Below are positions 27,683 to 37,519 of a stretch of DNA of 64,000 nucleotides, piece after piece (the stretch's first letter is position 1; each line of letters starts with the position of its first letter). The DNA lies in contig WLJH01000013.1 in assembly GCA_009701885.1 (NCBI GenBank), positions 39,293 through 103,292 of the forward strand, in the 5' to 3' direction. Made by a program: the position numbers and the translations under genes. Source of the stretch: Actinomycetota bacterium (GTDB lineage: Bacteria > Actinomycetota > Actinomycetes > Propionibacteriales > Nocardioidaceae). The notes beneath the pieces are model-generated. The model did no database searches, had not been told where the DNA came from, and saw only the letters and a program-made list of their open reading frames with translations.

Positions 27683-27775
27683 GTGCTCTCCCTGTCCTGG
27701 TCGCCTGGTCCCACGGCCCCCTCGAGGCGAGCGCGGGCGGTGGGAACCATACCCGTGCGGTCTAGGCTCCCCCTC

Positions 27776-28144
27776 ATGGACAAGCCCGAGATCGACTTCC
27801 CCGACTTCGACCCGCCCGCCGACCTCGAGATCACCGACATCACCGTCGGCGAGGGCGAGGAGGCCGGCGCCGGCCAGACCGTCTCCGTGCACTACGTCGG
27901 CGTCGCGCACTCCACCGGCGAGGAGTTCGACGCGTCGTACAACCGCGGCGAGCCGCTGCGCTTCCGCCTCGGCATCGGCCAGGTCATCCAGGGCTGGGAC
28001 ACCGGCGTGCAGGGCATGAAGGTCGGCGGCCGCCGCCAGCTCGTCATCCCCCCGCACCTGGGCTACGGCGACCGTGGCGCCGGCGGGGTCATCAAGCCCG
28101 GCGAGACGCTGATCTTCGTCGTCGACCTGCTCGCGGTCTCCTGA
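27776..28144 (+). CDS. FKBP-type peptidyl-prolyl cis-trans isomerase
   Basis: VHYVGVAHSTGEEFDASYNRGEPLRFRLGIGQVIQGWDTGVQGMKVGGRRQLVIPPHLGYG. Confidence 0.95.
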   Translation: MDKPEIDFPDFDPPADLEITDITVGEGEEAGAGQTVSVHYVGVAHSTGEEFDASYNRGEPLRFRLGIGQVIQGWDTGVQGMKVGGRRQLVIPPHLGYGDRGAGGVIKPGETLIFVVDLLAVS

Positions 28145-28148
28145 CCCC

Positions 28149-29318
28149 GTGACCCACTTCGGCGACCACCAGGTCGCGATCTACGCGGCCGGGATGTTCG
28201 CCGGCCAGGTCCCGACCTGGACCACCGACCTGACGTCGCTGGAGCCGCACGCGGCCGAGGTGCTCGCCCCCGAGGCGCTGGGCTACATCGTGCCCAGCGC
28301 CGGGGGCGGGTCCACGGCCCGCGCCAACGTCGCGGCCTTCGAGCGGTGGCGCATCGTGCCGCGGATGCTGCGCGACCACGCCGCCCGCGACCTCTCCACC
28401 ACCGTGCTGGACACCCCCATGGCCGCGCCCGTGCTGCTCGGCCCCGTCGGGGTGCAAACCCTGGCCCACCCCGAGGGCGAGCTGGCCACGGCCCGCGCCG
28501 CCGCGGCGCTGGGCCTCACCTACGTCCACTCCACCCAGGCCGGTCACTCCATCGAGCAGGCCGCCGAGGCGAACGGCGACGGCCAGCGGTGGTACCAGCT
28601 CTACTGGCCCACCCACGACGAGCTGTGCGAGTCGTTCCTGGCCCGGGCGAAGGCCGCCGGCTACACCACGCTCGTGCTCACCGTGGACACCACGATCCTC
28701 GGCTGGCGCCCGCGCGACCTCGACCGTGGCTACCTGCCGTTCCTGGCCAACGAGGGCATCGCCAACTACACGACCGACCCGGTCTTCAGCGCCATGCTCG
28801 AGAAGCCCGCCGAGGAGGACCCGGCCGCGGCCGGCATCACCTTCGCCGGCGTCTTCGCCAACCCCGGTCTCTCCTGGGAGCAGCTGCCCTGGCTGCGTGA
28901 GCGGTGGGACGGCCCGATCGTGCTCAAGGGCATCCAGCACGTCGACGACGCCCGCCGTGCCGTCGACGCCGGCGTGCAGGGGATCGTGGTCTCCAACCAC
29001 GGTGGCCGCCAGGTCGACGGCGCCGTCGCCTCCTTGGACTGCCTGCCGCCCGTCGCCGAGGCCGTCGGCGAGGACCTCACCGTGCTCTTCGACTCCGGCG
29101 TCCGCTCGGGCCCCGACGTCATGAAGGCGCTCGCGCTGGGCGCCGACGCGGTGCTGCTCGGCCGCCCCTACCTCTACGGCCTGGCCCTCGGTGGGCAGGA
29201 GGGCGTCGAGCACGTGCTGCGCTGCCTGCTCGGCGAGCTCGACCTCACCCTGGCCAACGCCGGGTGCTCGACGCTGGCCGACCTCACCCCGGAGATGCTC
29301 CAGCGGGTGTCGGCGTGA
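28149..29318 (+). CDS. Lactate 2-monooxygenase / FMN-dependent alpha-hydroxy acid oxidase
   Basis: VLDTPMAAPVLLGPVGVQTLAHPEGELATARAAAALG, VLKGIQHVDDA, VVSNHGGRQVDG, DSGVRSGPDVMKALALGADAV. Confidence 0.92.
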   Translation: MTHFGDHQVAIYAAGMFAGQVPTWTTDLTSLEPHAAEVLAPEALGYIVPSAGGGSTARANVAAFERWRIVPRMLRDHAARDLSTTVLDTPMAAPVLLGPVGVQTLAHPEGELATARAAAALGLTYVHSTQAGHSIEQAAEANGDGQRWYQLYWPTHDELCESFLARAKAAGYTTLVLTVDTTILGWRPRDLDRGYLPFLANEGIANYTTDPVFSAMLEKPAEEDPAAAGITFAGVFANPGLSWEQLPWLRERWDGPIVLKGIQHVDDARRAVDAGVQGIVVSNHGGRQVDGAVASLDCLPPVAEAVGEDLTVLFDSGVRSGPDVMKALALGADAVLLGRPYLYGLALGGQEGVEHVLRCLLGELDLTLANAGCSTLADLTPEMLQRVSA

Positions 29319-29602
29319 GCGGCTCCCCCGGCCCCGTGGACCCCGTGGACCCCGTGGACCCCGTGGACGTGGCGATCCGCGACGAGGTGATCCGGTTGGG
29401 CCAGTTCCTCAAGCTCGCCAACCTCATCGAGTCCGGGTCCGAGGCCAAGGAGGTCGTCGCCTCCGAGCGGGTCCTGGTGAACGGGGTGCTCGAGACCCGG
29501 CGGGGCCGGCAGCTGGTCAAGGGCGACGTCGTCGAGCTGGTCGGGAGCGGCCAGGCCGCCCGGGTGTCCGACGAGTCGGCGTACGACGACCTGCCGTGGT
29601 GA
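29315..29602 (+). CDS. S4-domain RNA-binding protein
   Basis: IRLGQFLKLANLIESGSEAKEVVASERVLVNGVLETRRGRQL. Confidence 0.88.
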   Translation: MSGSPGPVDPVDPVDPVDVAIRDEVIRLGQFLKLANLIESGSEAKEVVASERVLVNGVLETRRGRQLVKGDVVELVGSGQAARVSDESAYDDLPW

Positions 29603-29635
29603 CGGGGCCGTACCTCACGTCCGTGGTCAGTACAT

Positions 29636-30958
29636 CTAGAGCACCTCGGCCACCGCGTGGATCAGCACCCCCACGAGCCCGCCGACGATGGTGCCGTTGA
29701 TCCGGATGAACTGCAGGTCGCGGCCGACGTGCAGCTCGATCCGCCGTGCGGCCTCCTTGCCGTCCCAGCGCTCGATGGTCTGCGTGATGACCTGCGTGAG
29801 CTCGGCGCCGTAGCGCTCGATCGCGTAGACCGCGGCGTCGGCGACCAGCCCGTCGAGCCGCTCGCGCAGCTCCGGCTCCTCCACGAGCCGGCGGGCGAAG
29901 CGCTCGACCTCGGTGCGCATCCGCAGCCGCACGGCGCCGTCGGGGTCGGCCAGCGACCCCTCGAGCGCGCGACGCAGCGCGTCCCACAGGGCGATGCCGG
30001 TGGCGATGACCTGCGGACGGTCCAGCAGCCTGTCCTTGAGCGCCTCGGTGCGGGCGCGGGTGTCGGTGTCGTGGAGCAGGTCCTCGGCCAGCTGGCGCAG
30101 CATCGAGTCCAACGCCAGCCGGGCACGGTGGCGCGGCTGGTCGCGGATGTCGGCGACCCAACGCACCAGCTCGAGGTGGATCCGGCCCGTGACCCGCTCG
30201 TTGATGCTCGTCGGCGCCCACCACGGGGCCCGCTCGCCGATGACCTCCGTGACGGTGTCGGGGTTGTCGAGCAGCCAGCCGTGCAGCTCCTCCAGGACCA
30301 GGTCGACCAGGCCGTGGTGCAGGTCGTCGCGCATCGCCTCGGCCAGCAGGTTGCCCAGCAGCGGGGAGATGGGCTCCTCGCGGAAGCGCGGGACCAGGGC
30401 GTCCTCGACCAGGCTGCGCACGTGCTCGTCGCGCACCTTGCCCAGGGCCGTCGAGACCAGCTCGGCGGCCTCCTCGACCACGCGCGCGGCGTGCTGGGGC
30501 TGGACCAGCCAGTCGCCCACGCGGCCCGCGGGACCCGCGGCCAGCACCCGCTCGCGCACGACCGGCTCGGAGAGGAAGTTCTCCCCCACGAACTCCTCGA
30601 GCCCGCGGCCCAGCTCGTCCTTGCGCCGCGGGATGAGCGCGGTGTGCGGGATCGGCAGGCCCAGCGGGTGGCGGAACAGCGCGGTCACCGCGAACCAGTC
30701 GGCGATCGCACCGACCATCGAGGCCTCCGCGCCCGCGTTGACGTAGCCCCAGAAGCCGTCCTGGCCGTGGGTGGCGACGTAGACGGTGGCGGCCAGCAGC
30801 AGCAGCCCCAGCGCCACCGCGCGCATCCGGCGCAGGGCGCGGGCCCGGTGCAGGTCGGCGTCGGGAGCGCCGCGCGTGACGGGACCGGCGCTCGGGCCAT
30901 CGCTCGGGCCGTTGCTCCGGCCGTGGCTCGGGGACGTGGACGTGCTCGTGGCGCTCAT
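29636..30958 (-). CDS. DUF445 family membrane protein
   Basis: EASMVGAIADWFAVTALFRHPLGLPIPHTALIPRRKDELG; C-terminal GTIVGGLVGVLIHAVAE. Confidence 0.93.
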   Translation of the reverse strand: MSATSTSTSPSHGRSNGPSDGPSAGPVTRGAPDADLHRARALRRMRAVALGLLLLAATVYVATHGQDGFWGYVNAGAEASMVGAIADWFAVTALFRHPLGLPIPHTALIPRRKDELGRGLEEFVGENFLSEPVVRERVLAAGPAGRVGDWLVQPQHAARVVEEAAELVSTALGKVRDEHVRSLVEDALVPRFREEPISPLLGNLLAEAMRDDLHHGLVDLVLEELHGWLLDNPDTVTEVIGERAPWWAPTSINERVTGRIHLELVRWVADIRDQPRHRARLALDSMLRQLAEDLLHDTDTRARTEALKDRLLDRPQVIATGIALWDALRRALEGSLADPDGAVRLRMRTEVERFARRLVEEPELRERLDGLVADAAVYAIERYGAELTQVITQTIERWDGKEAARRIELHVGRDLQFIRINGTIVGGLVGVLIHAVAEVL

Positions 30959-31019
30959 CGCTGCCGATCATGACGCACGGACAGTGGGACCGGGCCGTGG
31001 GCCTGACACACTGGCCCCC

Positions 31020-31418
31020 ATGTCCCGCACCGTCATCACCTTCGGCACCTTCGACGTCTTCCACGTCGGACACCTCAAGGTGATCCAGCGCGCCGCCGAG
31101 CTCGGCGACCGGCTGGTCGTCGGGGTCTCCGCCGACGAGCTCAACCTGCGCAAGAAGGACCGGGAGCCGGTCTTCAGCGAGGCCGAGCGGATGGCCATCG
31201 TGGCCGCGCTCAAGCCGGTCGACGAGGTCTTCCTCGAGGAGAGCCTGGAGCTCAAGCGCGACTACATCCTGAAGTTCGCCGCAGACGTCCTGGTCATGGG
31301 CGACGACTGGGCCGGGCGCTTCGACGAGTTCCGCGACATCTGCGAGGTCGTCTACCTCCCCCGCACGCCCGCCATCTCCACCACCGCCCTGATCGAGAAG
31401 ATCTCCAGCGCCACCTGA
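31020..31418 (+). CDS. Cytidylyltransferase-like protein (glycerol-3-phosphate cytidylyltransferase type)
   Basis: TFGTFDVFHVGHLKVIQRAAELGD. Confidence 0.9.
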   Translation: MSRTVITFGTFDVFHVGHLKVIQRAAELGDRLVVGVSADELNLRKKDREPVFSEAERMAIVAALKPVDEVFLEESLELKRDYILKFAADVLVMGDDWAGRFDEFRDICEVVYLPRTPAISTTALIEKISSAT

Positions 31419-31461
31419 GCGCACCCGCCTCCCCACCTCGACCCCCTCGGAAGGTCACCGC

Positions 31462-33024
31462 ATGCGTCACCCCGTCGCCCTGCTCGCCTCCCTGCTCCTG
31501 CTCGGCGGGGTGCTCTCCCCCGCCCTCGCGGGCGCCGACGAGCCGGCGGTCCTCGTCGGCCCCGTCCCAGCGACGACGAGCGGTGCAGCCGACCCGCGCG
31601 ACCTGCTCGCCGAGGCCCGGGCCCTGCTGCGGGGCGAGCCGGTGCCGGGCGCACCGGCCCAGCGTCGTACGTCGCGGGGCCACGCGGACCGCGAGCTGAC
31701 CCTGGTCCTGCGCGACCTGCGGGTGGCGCTGCCCCGGCTCGGGGCTGCCGACCGGCGCGAGGCCGAGGCGCTGCTGGCGCGGCCCACCGACGGGCGGGCC
31801 GACCCGCTGGCCCAGGGGTACGCCGCGAAGTCGGTGCGCACCTGCCAGGGGAAGTTCTGCGTGCACCGGGTCCGCACCACCGACGACCGCGCCACGGCGG
31901 CCTGGGCCACGACGACGGTGAAGGTCATGAACAAGGTCTGGCGCAGCCAGGTGCGCTCGCTGGGCTACCGCGCCCCGCTCAGCGACGCACCGCTGGCGCG
32001 CTCCCGCAACGGCGGCAACGGCAAGTTCGACGTCTACCTCAAGGACCTCGGTGCCCAGGGCCTCTACGGCTACTGCGCAGCGGAGTTCGCGCTCAACGCC
32101 GAGCCGCGGCGCGCCGGCGGCTACTGCGTGCTCGACAACGACTTCTCCCGCGAGGAGTTCGGCCGCGACCCCGTCGACACGCTCGCGGTGACCGCCGCCC
32201 ACGAGTTCTTCCACGCCGTGCAGTTCGGCTACGACGTGCGCGAGGACCGCTGGTTCATGGAGTCCACCGCGACGTGGATGGAGGAGCGCTTCGCCGACGA
32301 CGTCAACGACAACCGGCAGTACCTCCGCGCCAGCCAGCTCGCCGCTCCCGGCACCCCGCTGGACCTGTTCAACCGGCAGGGCTCCGAGCACTACGGCAAC
32401 TGGACCTGGTGGGAGCACCTGTCGGCGCGCTACGGCAACCGGCTCGTGCGCTCGGTGTGGGACGCAGCCCGCGGCCCGCGCCACTCGACCGTCGCACTGG
32501 AGCGGGTGCTGGCGAAGCGGGGCGGCCTCCCGGCGAGGTACGCCGCATTCGCGGCCGCCAACCTGACCCCTGCGCGCAGCTACGAGGAGGGGGCCGAGTG
32601 GCCGACCCCGCGGCTGCGCGCCACCTGGCGGATGGGCGCCGGCGCCGAGCGCACCGACACGGTGCGGTTGGACCACCTGACCTCCGCCTCCTACCTCGTG
32701 CAGCCCGAGGCCACCCTTGGCGCGGGCTGGCGCCTGGAGATCGCGGTCGACGGCCCGAGCCGGGGGGCCGCCCCGGCCGCCTGGCTGGTCGTGCGCACCG
32801 CGGACGACCAGTGGCGCAGCCGCCAGGTCGACCTGGACCGCCGCGGGCGCGGCAGCGTCACGGTGGGCTTCTCCCCCACGACCGTGCGCGCGGTCAGCCT
32901 GACGGTGGCCAACGCCTCGACCCGCTCGCGCTGCGGCGTCGACGACGTGCGGTGGGCCTGTGAGGGCCGGCCGCGCGACGACGACAAGGCCTTCGACGTG
33001 CGGGCCGAGCTGGTGCAGCGGTAG
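31462..33024 (+). CDS. Secreted putative zinc metalloprotease (MXAN_6640-like)
   Basis: Sec signal peptide; HEFFHAVQFGYDVREDRWFMESTATWMEERF. Confidence 0.8.
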   Translation: MRHPVALLASLLLLGGVLSPALAGADEPAVLVGPVPATTSGAADPRDLLAEARALLRGEPVPGAPAQRRTSRGHADRELTLVLRDLRVALPRLGAADRREAEALLARPTDGRADPLAQGYAAKSVRTCQGKFCVHRVRTTDDRATAAWATTTVKVMNKVWRSQVRSLGYRAPLSDAPLARSRNGGNGKFDVYLKDLGAQGLYGYCAAEFALNAEPRRAGGYCVLDNDFSREEFGRDPVDTLAVTAAHEFFHAVQFGYDVREDRWFMESTATWMEERFADDVNDNRQYLRASQLAAPGTPLDLFNRQGSEHYGNWTWWEHLSARYGNRLVRSVWDAARGPRHSTVALERVLAKRGGLPARYAAFAAANLTPARSYEEGAEWPTPRLRATWRMGAGAERTDTVRLDHLTSASYLVQPEATLGAGWRLEIAVDGPSRGAAPAAWLVVRTADDQWRSRQVDLDRRGRGSVTVGFSPTTVRAVSLTVANASTRSRCGVDDVRWACEGRPRDDDKAFDVRAELVQR

Positions 33025-33039
33025 GAGTGGCGGTCGCCG

Positions 33040-33603
33040 CTACTGCAGGTCGAGGAGGCCGTCGACCACGTCGGTGACGCCGTCGACGAGACCGGTGACC
33101 GGTGCGGTCACCGGGGTGGTCGCACCTCCGGACGCCCCGTCGACGGTGCCGGTCACGCCCTGGACGACGGGGTCGAGCAGGGCGCTCACCGGGCCCTGGC
33201 CCGCCGGCGGGTCGGGCTGGGGGTCGGGCGCCGGGCCACCGCTGTCGGGCCCGTCGGCGTCCGTCTGCCCGGGCTCCGTCTGCCCGGTGGCGGGCTGCGT
33301 GGCGGGCTGCGTGGCGGGGTCGGGCACGACCGTGCCGACGCTCACCACTGCGGGCGGGCCCTGCGGCACGCCCCGACCGTCGGGTCCTGCCGGGACGGGC
33401 TGGAGCTCGGAGGCGGGGACGACCCGCTGCGCAGGCGCCGGCTCGTCGTCGAGGAGGTTCGGCACGACCTCGGTCACCAGCAGGGTGCCGGCGAGCACCA
33501 GCACGAAGCCCCCCGCACCCAGGCCGAGCGCGGAGTAGCCGAGCCGCTGGTCGCGGCGTCGACGGTGCCACGCGCGTGCCACCTGCCCGGACGTCTCTCC
33601 CAC
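33040..33603 (-). CDS. Hypothetical single-pass membrane protein with Pro/Gln-rich tail
   Basis: One TM segment (LGYSALGLGAGGFVLVLAGTLLV) then a low-complexity extracellular region; start inferred. Confidence 0.6.
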   Translation of the reverse strand: MGETSGQVARAWHRRRRDQRLGYSALGLGAGGFVLVLAGTLLVTEVVPNLLDDEPAPAQRVVPASELQPVPAGPDGRGVPQGPPAVVSVGTVVPDPATQPATQPATGQTEPGQTDADGPDSGGPAPDPQPDPPAGQGPVSALLDPVVQGVTGTVDGASGGATTPVTAPVTGLVDGVTDVVDGLLDLQ

Positions 33604-33791
33604 ACCGACGACCGTAGGCAGTGCGGGGGCGCAGGAGAAGCGGAACGCGCCCCGACCACCCTCAGGACGGAGCAGAAATGACCGATCGGAGGAGCGAAGG
33701 CATCCCCTCACCCGGTCGGATGGTTCATCTTTCCAGGACTTGGGGAACCGTCCGAGCGTCCACCACGACCGTCACGTCGCAGGAGCACCCC

Positions 33792-33965
33792 ATGTCGCCG
33801 AGCACCCAGCCCGTCCCTACCCACGTCGTCCGCCGCCGTCCCGCCCTCGTCGACGGCGCCTCCGTGGCTGCTGCCGGGCTCGTCCAGGCCGCCATCCTGC
33901 TCGCCTCCCCCGCCGTGGGCCACGGCATGGTCGCCGTGCGCTCGCTGCGCCAGCCCCAGGGCTGA
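33792..33965 (+). CDS. Small hypothetical protein (57 aa)
   Basis: MSPSTQPVPTHVVRRRPALVDGASVAAAGLVQAAILLASPAVGHGMVAVRSLRQPQG; one hydrophobic segment. Confidence 0.4.
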   Translation: MSPSTQPVPTHVVRRRPALVDGASVAAAGLVQAAILLASPAVGHGMVAVRSLRQPQG

Positions 33966-33996
33966 CAGGCTCTCGATCCCAGGGGGCTCCTCAACC

Positions 33997-34386
33997 TCAG
34001 ACCGAGGCGCCCGCGACCGCCAGGTCGCGCCGCAGCGCCTCGGGGTCCGCCACGCCCAGGGTCGCGCCAGGGTGCCGCAGCCCCGTGAGGCCGGTCGGGT
34101 CGATGCCCGGCACGGGGGTGCGGAAGCGCACGCACAGCGCGTTGGGCGTGAAGGAGACGCCGCGGTCGGCGAAGGACAGGTGCGGCGGCCCGACGGTCTT
34201 CAGCCACGCGAAGCCACCCGTGCGGGTCGCCCCCGCGACGTTGTCGACCGCGGTGTGCAGCCGCCACACGCCGTACCTCACGTGGAGCTCGCCGTCGGCC
34301 ACCTCCACCCACGCGGTGCGCTCGGTGATGCCGAGGAGCAGGGCGGGCACGCGGTAGGACGGGGCGAAGGCGAAGGCATGTCTCAC
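33997..34386 (-). CDS. Conserved hypothetical protein
   Basis: VRHAFAFAPSYRVPALLLGITERTAWVEVADGELHVRYGVWRLHTAVDNV...; coding-like composition. Confidence 0.65.
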   Translation of the reverse strand: MRHAFAFAPSYRVPALLLGITERTAWVEVADGELHVRYGVWRLHTAVDNVAGATRTGGFAWLKTVGPPHLSFADRGVSFTPNALCVRFRTPVPGIDPTGLTGLRHPGATLGVADPEALRRDLAVAGASV

Positions 34387-34464
34387 GTCCTCGACCCAAT
34401 CCGCTCGCGGCAGGGGGCACGAGACCCGTGCGGGCGAGCGGCCGCCCCTGGGTAGGGTCCGGCC

Positions 34465-35532
34465 GTGACCGCTACCCCACTCGCACCCGCCCCCATCGAC
34501 GCCGCGGCGCGCGCCGCGGCCCAGGAACGGCTCTCCGCCCTCGCCACCCCCGCCGGTGCCCTCGGGCGGCTCGGCGACCTGGCCGTGTGGCTGTCGGCCA
34601 CGACCGGCGAGGTCCCCCCGCCGGCCCTGACCGGCCCGGGCCAGGTCCGCCTCGTGGTCCTGGCCGGCGACCACGGCGTCGCGGGCCGCGGCGTCTCGGC
34701 GTACCCCGCTGCGGTCACCCCCGCGATGGTGCGCACGGTGGCAGCGGGCCGGGCCGGGGTGAGTGCCCTCGCTGCCGCGCACGACGTGGCGGTGCGGGTG
34801 CTGGACGTCGCCGTGGACGTGCCGCTGGACAGCGAGGAGTACGTCGGGGGCCTGGACCCCGAGGTGACGGCCCGCCGGGTGCGGCGCGGGAGCCGGTCGA
34901 TCCACCTCGAGGACGCCCTGACCACCGAGGAGTGCACGACCGCCCTGGACCTGGGGCGCGCGCTCGTGGGTGAGGAGCTGGCCGCCGGTGGTCGACTGCT
35001 GCTCACCGGCGACCTCGGCATCGGCAACACGACGGTCGCCGCCGCGCTGGTCGCCGCCTCGCTCGGACTGCCCGCCGACGAGGTCGTCGGCCGCGGCACC
35101 GGCGTGGACGCCGACGGCCTGGCGCGCAAGACCGATGTGGTCGAGGCCGCGCTGCGGCGTACCCGCGACCGGCACGACGACCCGCTCGCCTGCCTCGCCG
35201 CGCTCGGCTCGGCCGACCTGGCTGCGTCGACCGGCTTCCTCGTGGAGGCCGCCGTGCGCGGGGTGCCGGTGCTGCTGGACGGACTGATGTCGGTGGCGTG
35301 CGCCTTGCTGGCGGAGCGGATCGCGCCCGGCGCGTCGGCGTGGTACGCCGCCGGGCACCGCTCGACCGAGCCGGCCCAGTCCCTGGCGCTGGAGAAGCTC
35401 GGCCTCGAGCCGCTGCTCGACCTCGGGCTGCGCCTGGGCGAGGGCAGCGGCGCCGTCGCCGCCGTGCCGCTCGTGCGCTCGGCCGCAGCGCTGCTGCGCG
35501 ACACCGCGCTGCTCTCCGAGGTGCTGCCCTGA
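34465..35532 (+). CDS. cobT: Nicotinate-nucleotide--dimethylbenzimidazole phosphoribosyltransferase
   Basis: VLAGDHGVAGRGVSAYPAAVTPAMV, LTGDLGIGNTTVAAALVAA, ATGF-type and VLLDGLMSV motifs. Confidence 0.94.
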   Translation: MTATPLAPAPIDAAARAAAQERLSALATPAGALGRLGDLAVWLSATTGEVPPPALTGPGQVRLVVLAGDHGVAGRGVSAYPAAVTPAMVRTVAAGRAGVSALAAAHDVAVRVLDVAVDVPLDSEEYVGGLDPEVTARRVRRGSRSIHLEDALTTEECTTALDLGRALVGEELAAGGRLLLTGDLGIGNTTVAAALVAASLGLPADEVVGRGTGVDADGLARKTDVVEAALRRTRDRHDDPLACLAALGSADLAASTGFLVEAAVRGVPVLLDGLMSVACALLAERIAPGASAWYAAGHRSTEPAQSLALEKLGLEPLLDLGLRLGEGSGAVAAVPLVRSAAALLRDTALLSEVLP

Positions 35533-36305
35533 TCCGCGACGCCCTCCTGCTCGCGGTCGGGACCCTGAGCACGCTGCGGGTGCCGCCGCCGCGGAGCGTC
35601 GACCGCCGGGTCGCGGGGCTGGCGATGCTGCTGGCGCCGCTGGCCGTGCTGCCGCTCGGCGTGCTGGTCGCGCTCGTGGTGCTGCTCGGTCGCGAGGTCG
35701 GGCTGCCGCCGCTGGCGACCGGGCTGCTGGCCGTCGGCGCGCTCGCGCTCGGCACGCGGGTCCTGCACTGGGACGGGCTGTCCGACGTCGCCGACGGGTT
35801 GACGGCGTCGTACGACCGGGAGCGCTCGCTGGCCGTCATGCGCACCGGCACCTCCGGCCCCGCCGGCACGCTCGCGGTGGTGCTGGTCGTCGGGCTGCAG
35901 GCGGTGGGGTTCGGGGCGCTCTCGCTGACGGTCCATGCCGCCGACGGGGCCCTGCTGGCGGGTGCCGCCGTGGTGGTCGCGCGCTGCGCCCTCGCGACCG
36001 CCTGCGCACGCCCCGTCCCCTCGGCGCGCCCCGAGGGGCTCGGCGCGACCGTCGCCGGCACGGTCCCGGTGTGGGCCGCGGTGGTGTCGTGGGGCGCCGG
36101 CGTGGCGCTGCTGGCGTGGCTGCTCGCCGTCGCCGGCAGCGACCCGCTGCGTGCGGTGCTCGCCGTCGCCCTGACCCTGGTCGTCGTGCTCGCGCTGCTG
36201 CGCCGCTGCACCGCACGGCTGGGCGGCGTCACCGGCGACGTCCTCGGAGCGGCCGTCGAGCTCTCGCTCGCCGCCCTGCTGCTCGTGCTGTCCCTGCCCC
36301 GCTGA
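35529..36305 (+). CDS. cobS: Adenosylcobinamide-GDP ribazoletransferase (cobalamin synthase)
   Basis: LHWDGLSDVADGLTASYDRERSLAVMRTGTSGPAGTLA; 4-nt overlap with cobT; no ATG/GTG at the natural start. Confidence 0.93.
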   Translation: MIRDALLLAVGTLSTLRVPPPRSVDRRVAGLAMLLAPLAVLPLGVLVALVVLLGREVGLPPLATGLLAVGALALGTRVLHWDGLSDVADGLTASYDRERSLAVMRTGTSGPAGTLAVVLVVGLQAVGFGALSLTVHAADGALLAGAAVVVARCALATACARPVPSARPEGLGATVAGTVPVWAAVVSWGAGVALLAWLLAVAGSDPLRAVLAVALTLVVVLALLRRCTARLGGVTGDVLGAAVELSLAALLLVLSLPR

Positions 36306-36317
36306 GTCGCAGCTTCC

Positions 36318-36878
36318 TCAGAGCACGAGCACCCGGCCCGCCACGACGAGGTGGACCTCGTCGCAGGCGGTGGCGACCCGCTGGTTGACCGTGCCGAGCA
36401 GGTCGCGGAAGACGCGGCCCGAGCGGTGGGCGGGGACCACGCCCCAGCCGACCTCGTTCGTCACGAGGACCACGTCGGCGGTGGCGGCGGTCAGGGCCGG
36501 GAGGAGCCGGTCGAGCTCGGCGGCGACGAGGGACTCCAGCCGCTCGACCGGCCACTCCCAGGCGCCGAGGCCGTCGCCGGCACCGTCGGCAGCGGTGTCG
36601 AGCAGGCCGGTGAGCCAGGTCCCCAGGCAGTCGACCAGGACCGGCTGCCCGGGCGCGAGGGCCGCCACCAGGTCGCCCGACTCGTGCGTGGACCAGCCGG
36701 CGGGCCGACGGGCCCGGTGGGCGGCGACGCGGGCCACCCAGTCCGGGTCGTCGTCCGTGGTGGGGACCGGTCCGGCGGCGACGTACACCGCGGGGCCGTC
36801 ACCGGCGGCCGCAGCCAGCAGCGCCTCGGCGTGCCGGGACTTGCCGCAGCGCACTCCCCCGGTGACCAGCGTCCTCAA
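36318..36878 (-). CDS. cobU: Bifunctional adenosylcobinamide kinase / adenosylcobinamide-phosphate guanylyltransferase
   Basis: LVTGGVRCGKSRHAE P-loop, LVDCLGTWLTGLL, VTNEVGWGVVP. Confidence 0.94.
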   Translation of the reverse strand: MRTLVTGGVRCGKSRHAEALLAAAAGDGPAVYVAAGPVPTTDDDPDWVARVAAHRARRPAGWSTHESGDLVAALAPGQPVLVDCLGTWLTGLLDTAADGAGDGLGAWEWPVERLESLVAAELDRLLPALTAATADVVLVTNEVGWGVVPAHRSGRVFRDLLGTVNQRVATACDEVHLVVAGRVLVL

Positions 36879-36891
36879 GGGCCCACCACGC

Positions 36892-37449
36892 TCATGCGCC
36901 CAGTCTCCACGAGTGCACCCGTCGGCACGTGTCGTTGCCCCACCACTGCAGGTCGACCCGGTCCACGACCAGGCGCGCGGGCAGCAGGTGGCCGACCTCC
37001 GCGCGCACCCACTCCTCGGTGACGCCCGGTCCGAGCCGGTCGAGGGTCACGTGCGGGACGGGCCCTCCGGTGGCGTCGTAGGCACCGCCGTACGGCGGGT
37101 GGTCGGGGAAGGCCGCGACCAGCCGTCGCGTGAGCGACCGCAGGTCGTGGTCGGGCTCGGGGACCGCGTGGACCAGGCCGTCGGGGAAGGTCGCGACCCG
37201 GGTCAGCTCGACCTCGAAGGCCGGCACCGCGGCCAGCACCTCACCGACCCGCGCGAGGTCCGCGACGCCCGGCTCGGGCACCCACGGCGCCAGGACCGTC
37301 AGGTGCGCGTGGGCGAACGTCGGGTCGGTGGACAGGAAGCTGCGGTCGTAGTGCGCGGTGCGCGCCACCACCCACTCCTCCAGGACCGGGACAGGAGCCG
37401 TGAGGCACATCTGGCCTGCCGGCCAGTCGGACGCCTCCTCCACGAGCAC
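36892..37449 (-). CDS. 2'-5' RNA ligase-like (2H phosphoesterase) protein
   Basis: Two H-x-T motifs: AHAHLTVLAPW and PHVTLDRLG. Confidence 0.8.
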   Translation of the reverse strand: MLVEEASDWPAGQMCLTAPVPVLEEWVVARTAHYDRSFLSTDPTFAHAHLTVLAPWVPEPGVADLARVGEVLAAVPAFEVELTRVATFPDGLVHAVPEPDHDLRSLTRRLVAAFPDHPPYGGAYDATGGPVPHVTLDRLGPGVTEEWVRAEVGHLLPARLVVDRVDLQWWGNDTCRRVHSWRLGA

Positions 37450-37460
37450 CGGACCCTAGC

Positions 37461-37507
37461 GCACCAGATGTAGGGGTTACATCCGTGTCATTCACCAGAT
37501 ATGGTGC
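37461..37507 (+). promoter_or_regulatory. Candidate tandem NrdR boxes
   Basis: gCACCAGATGTAGGGG (37461-37476) and tCACCAGATATGGTGc (37492-37507), 15 bp apart, upstream of the riboswitch and nrdA. Confidence 0.55.
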
Positions 37508-37519
37508 TCGAGCAGCTGG

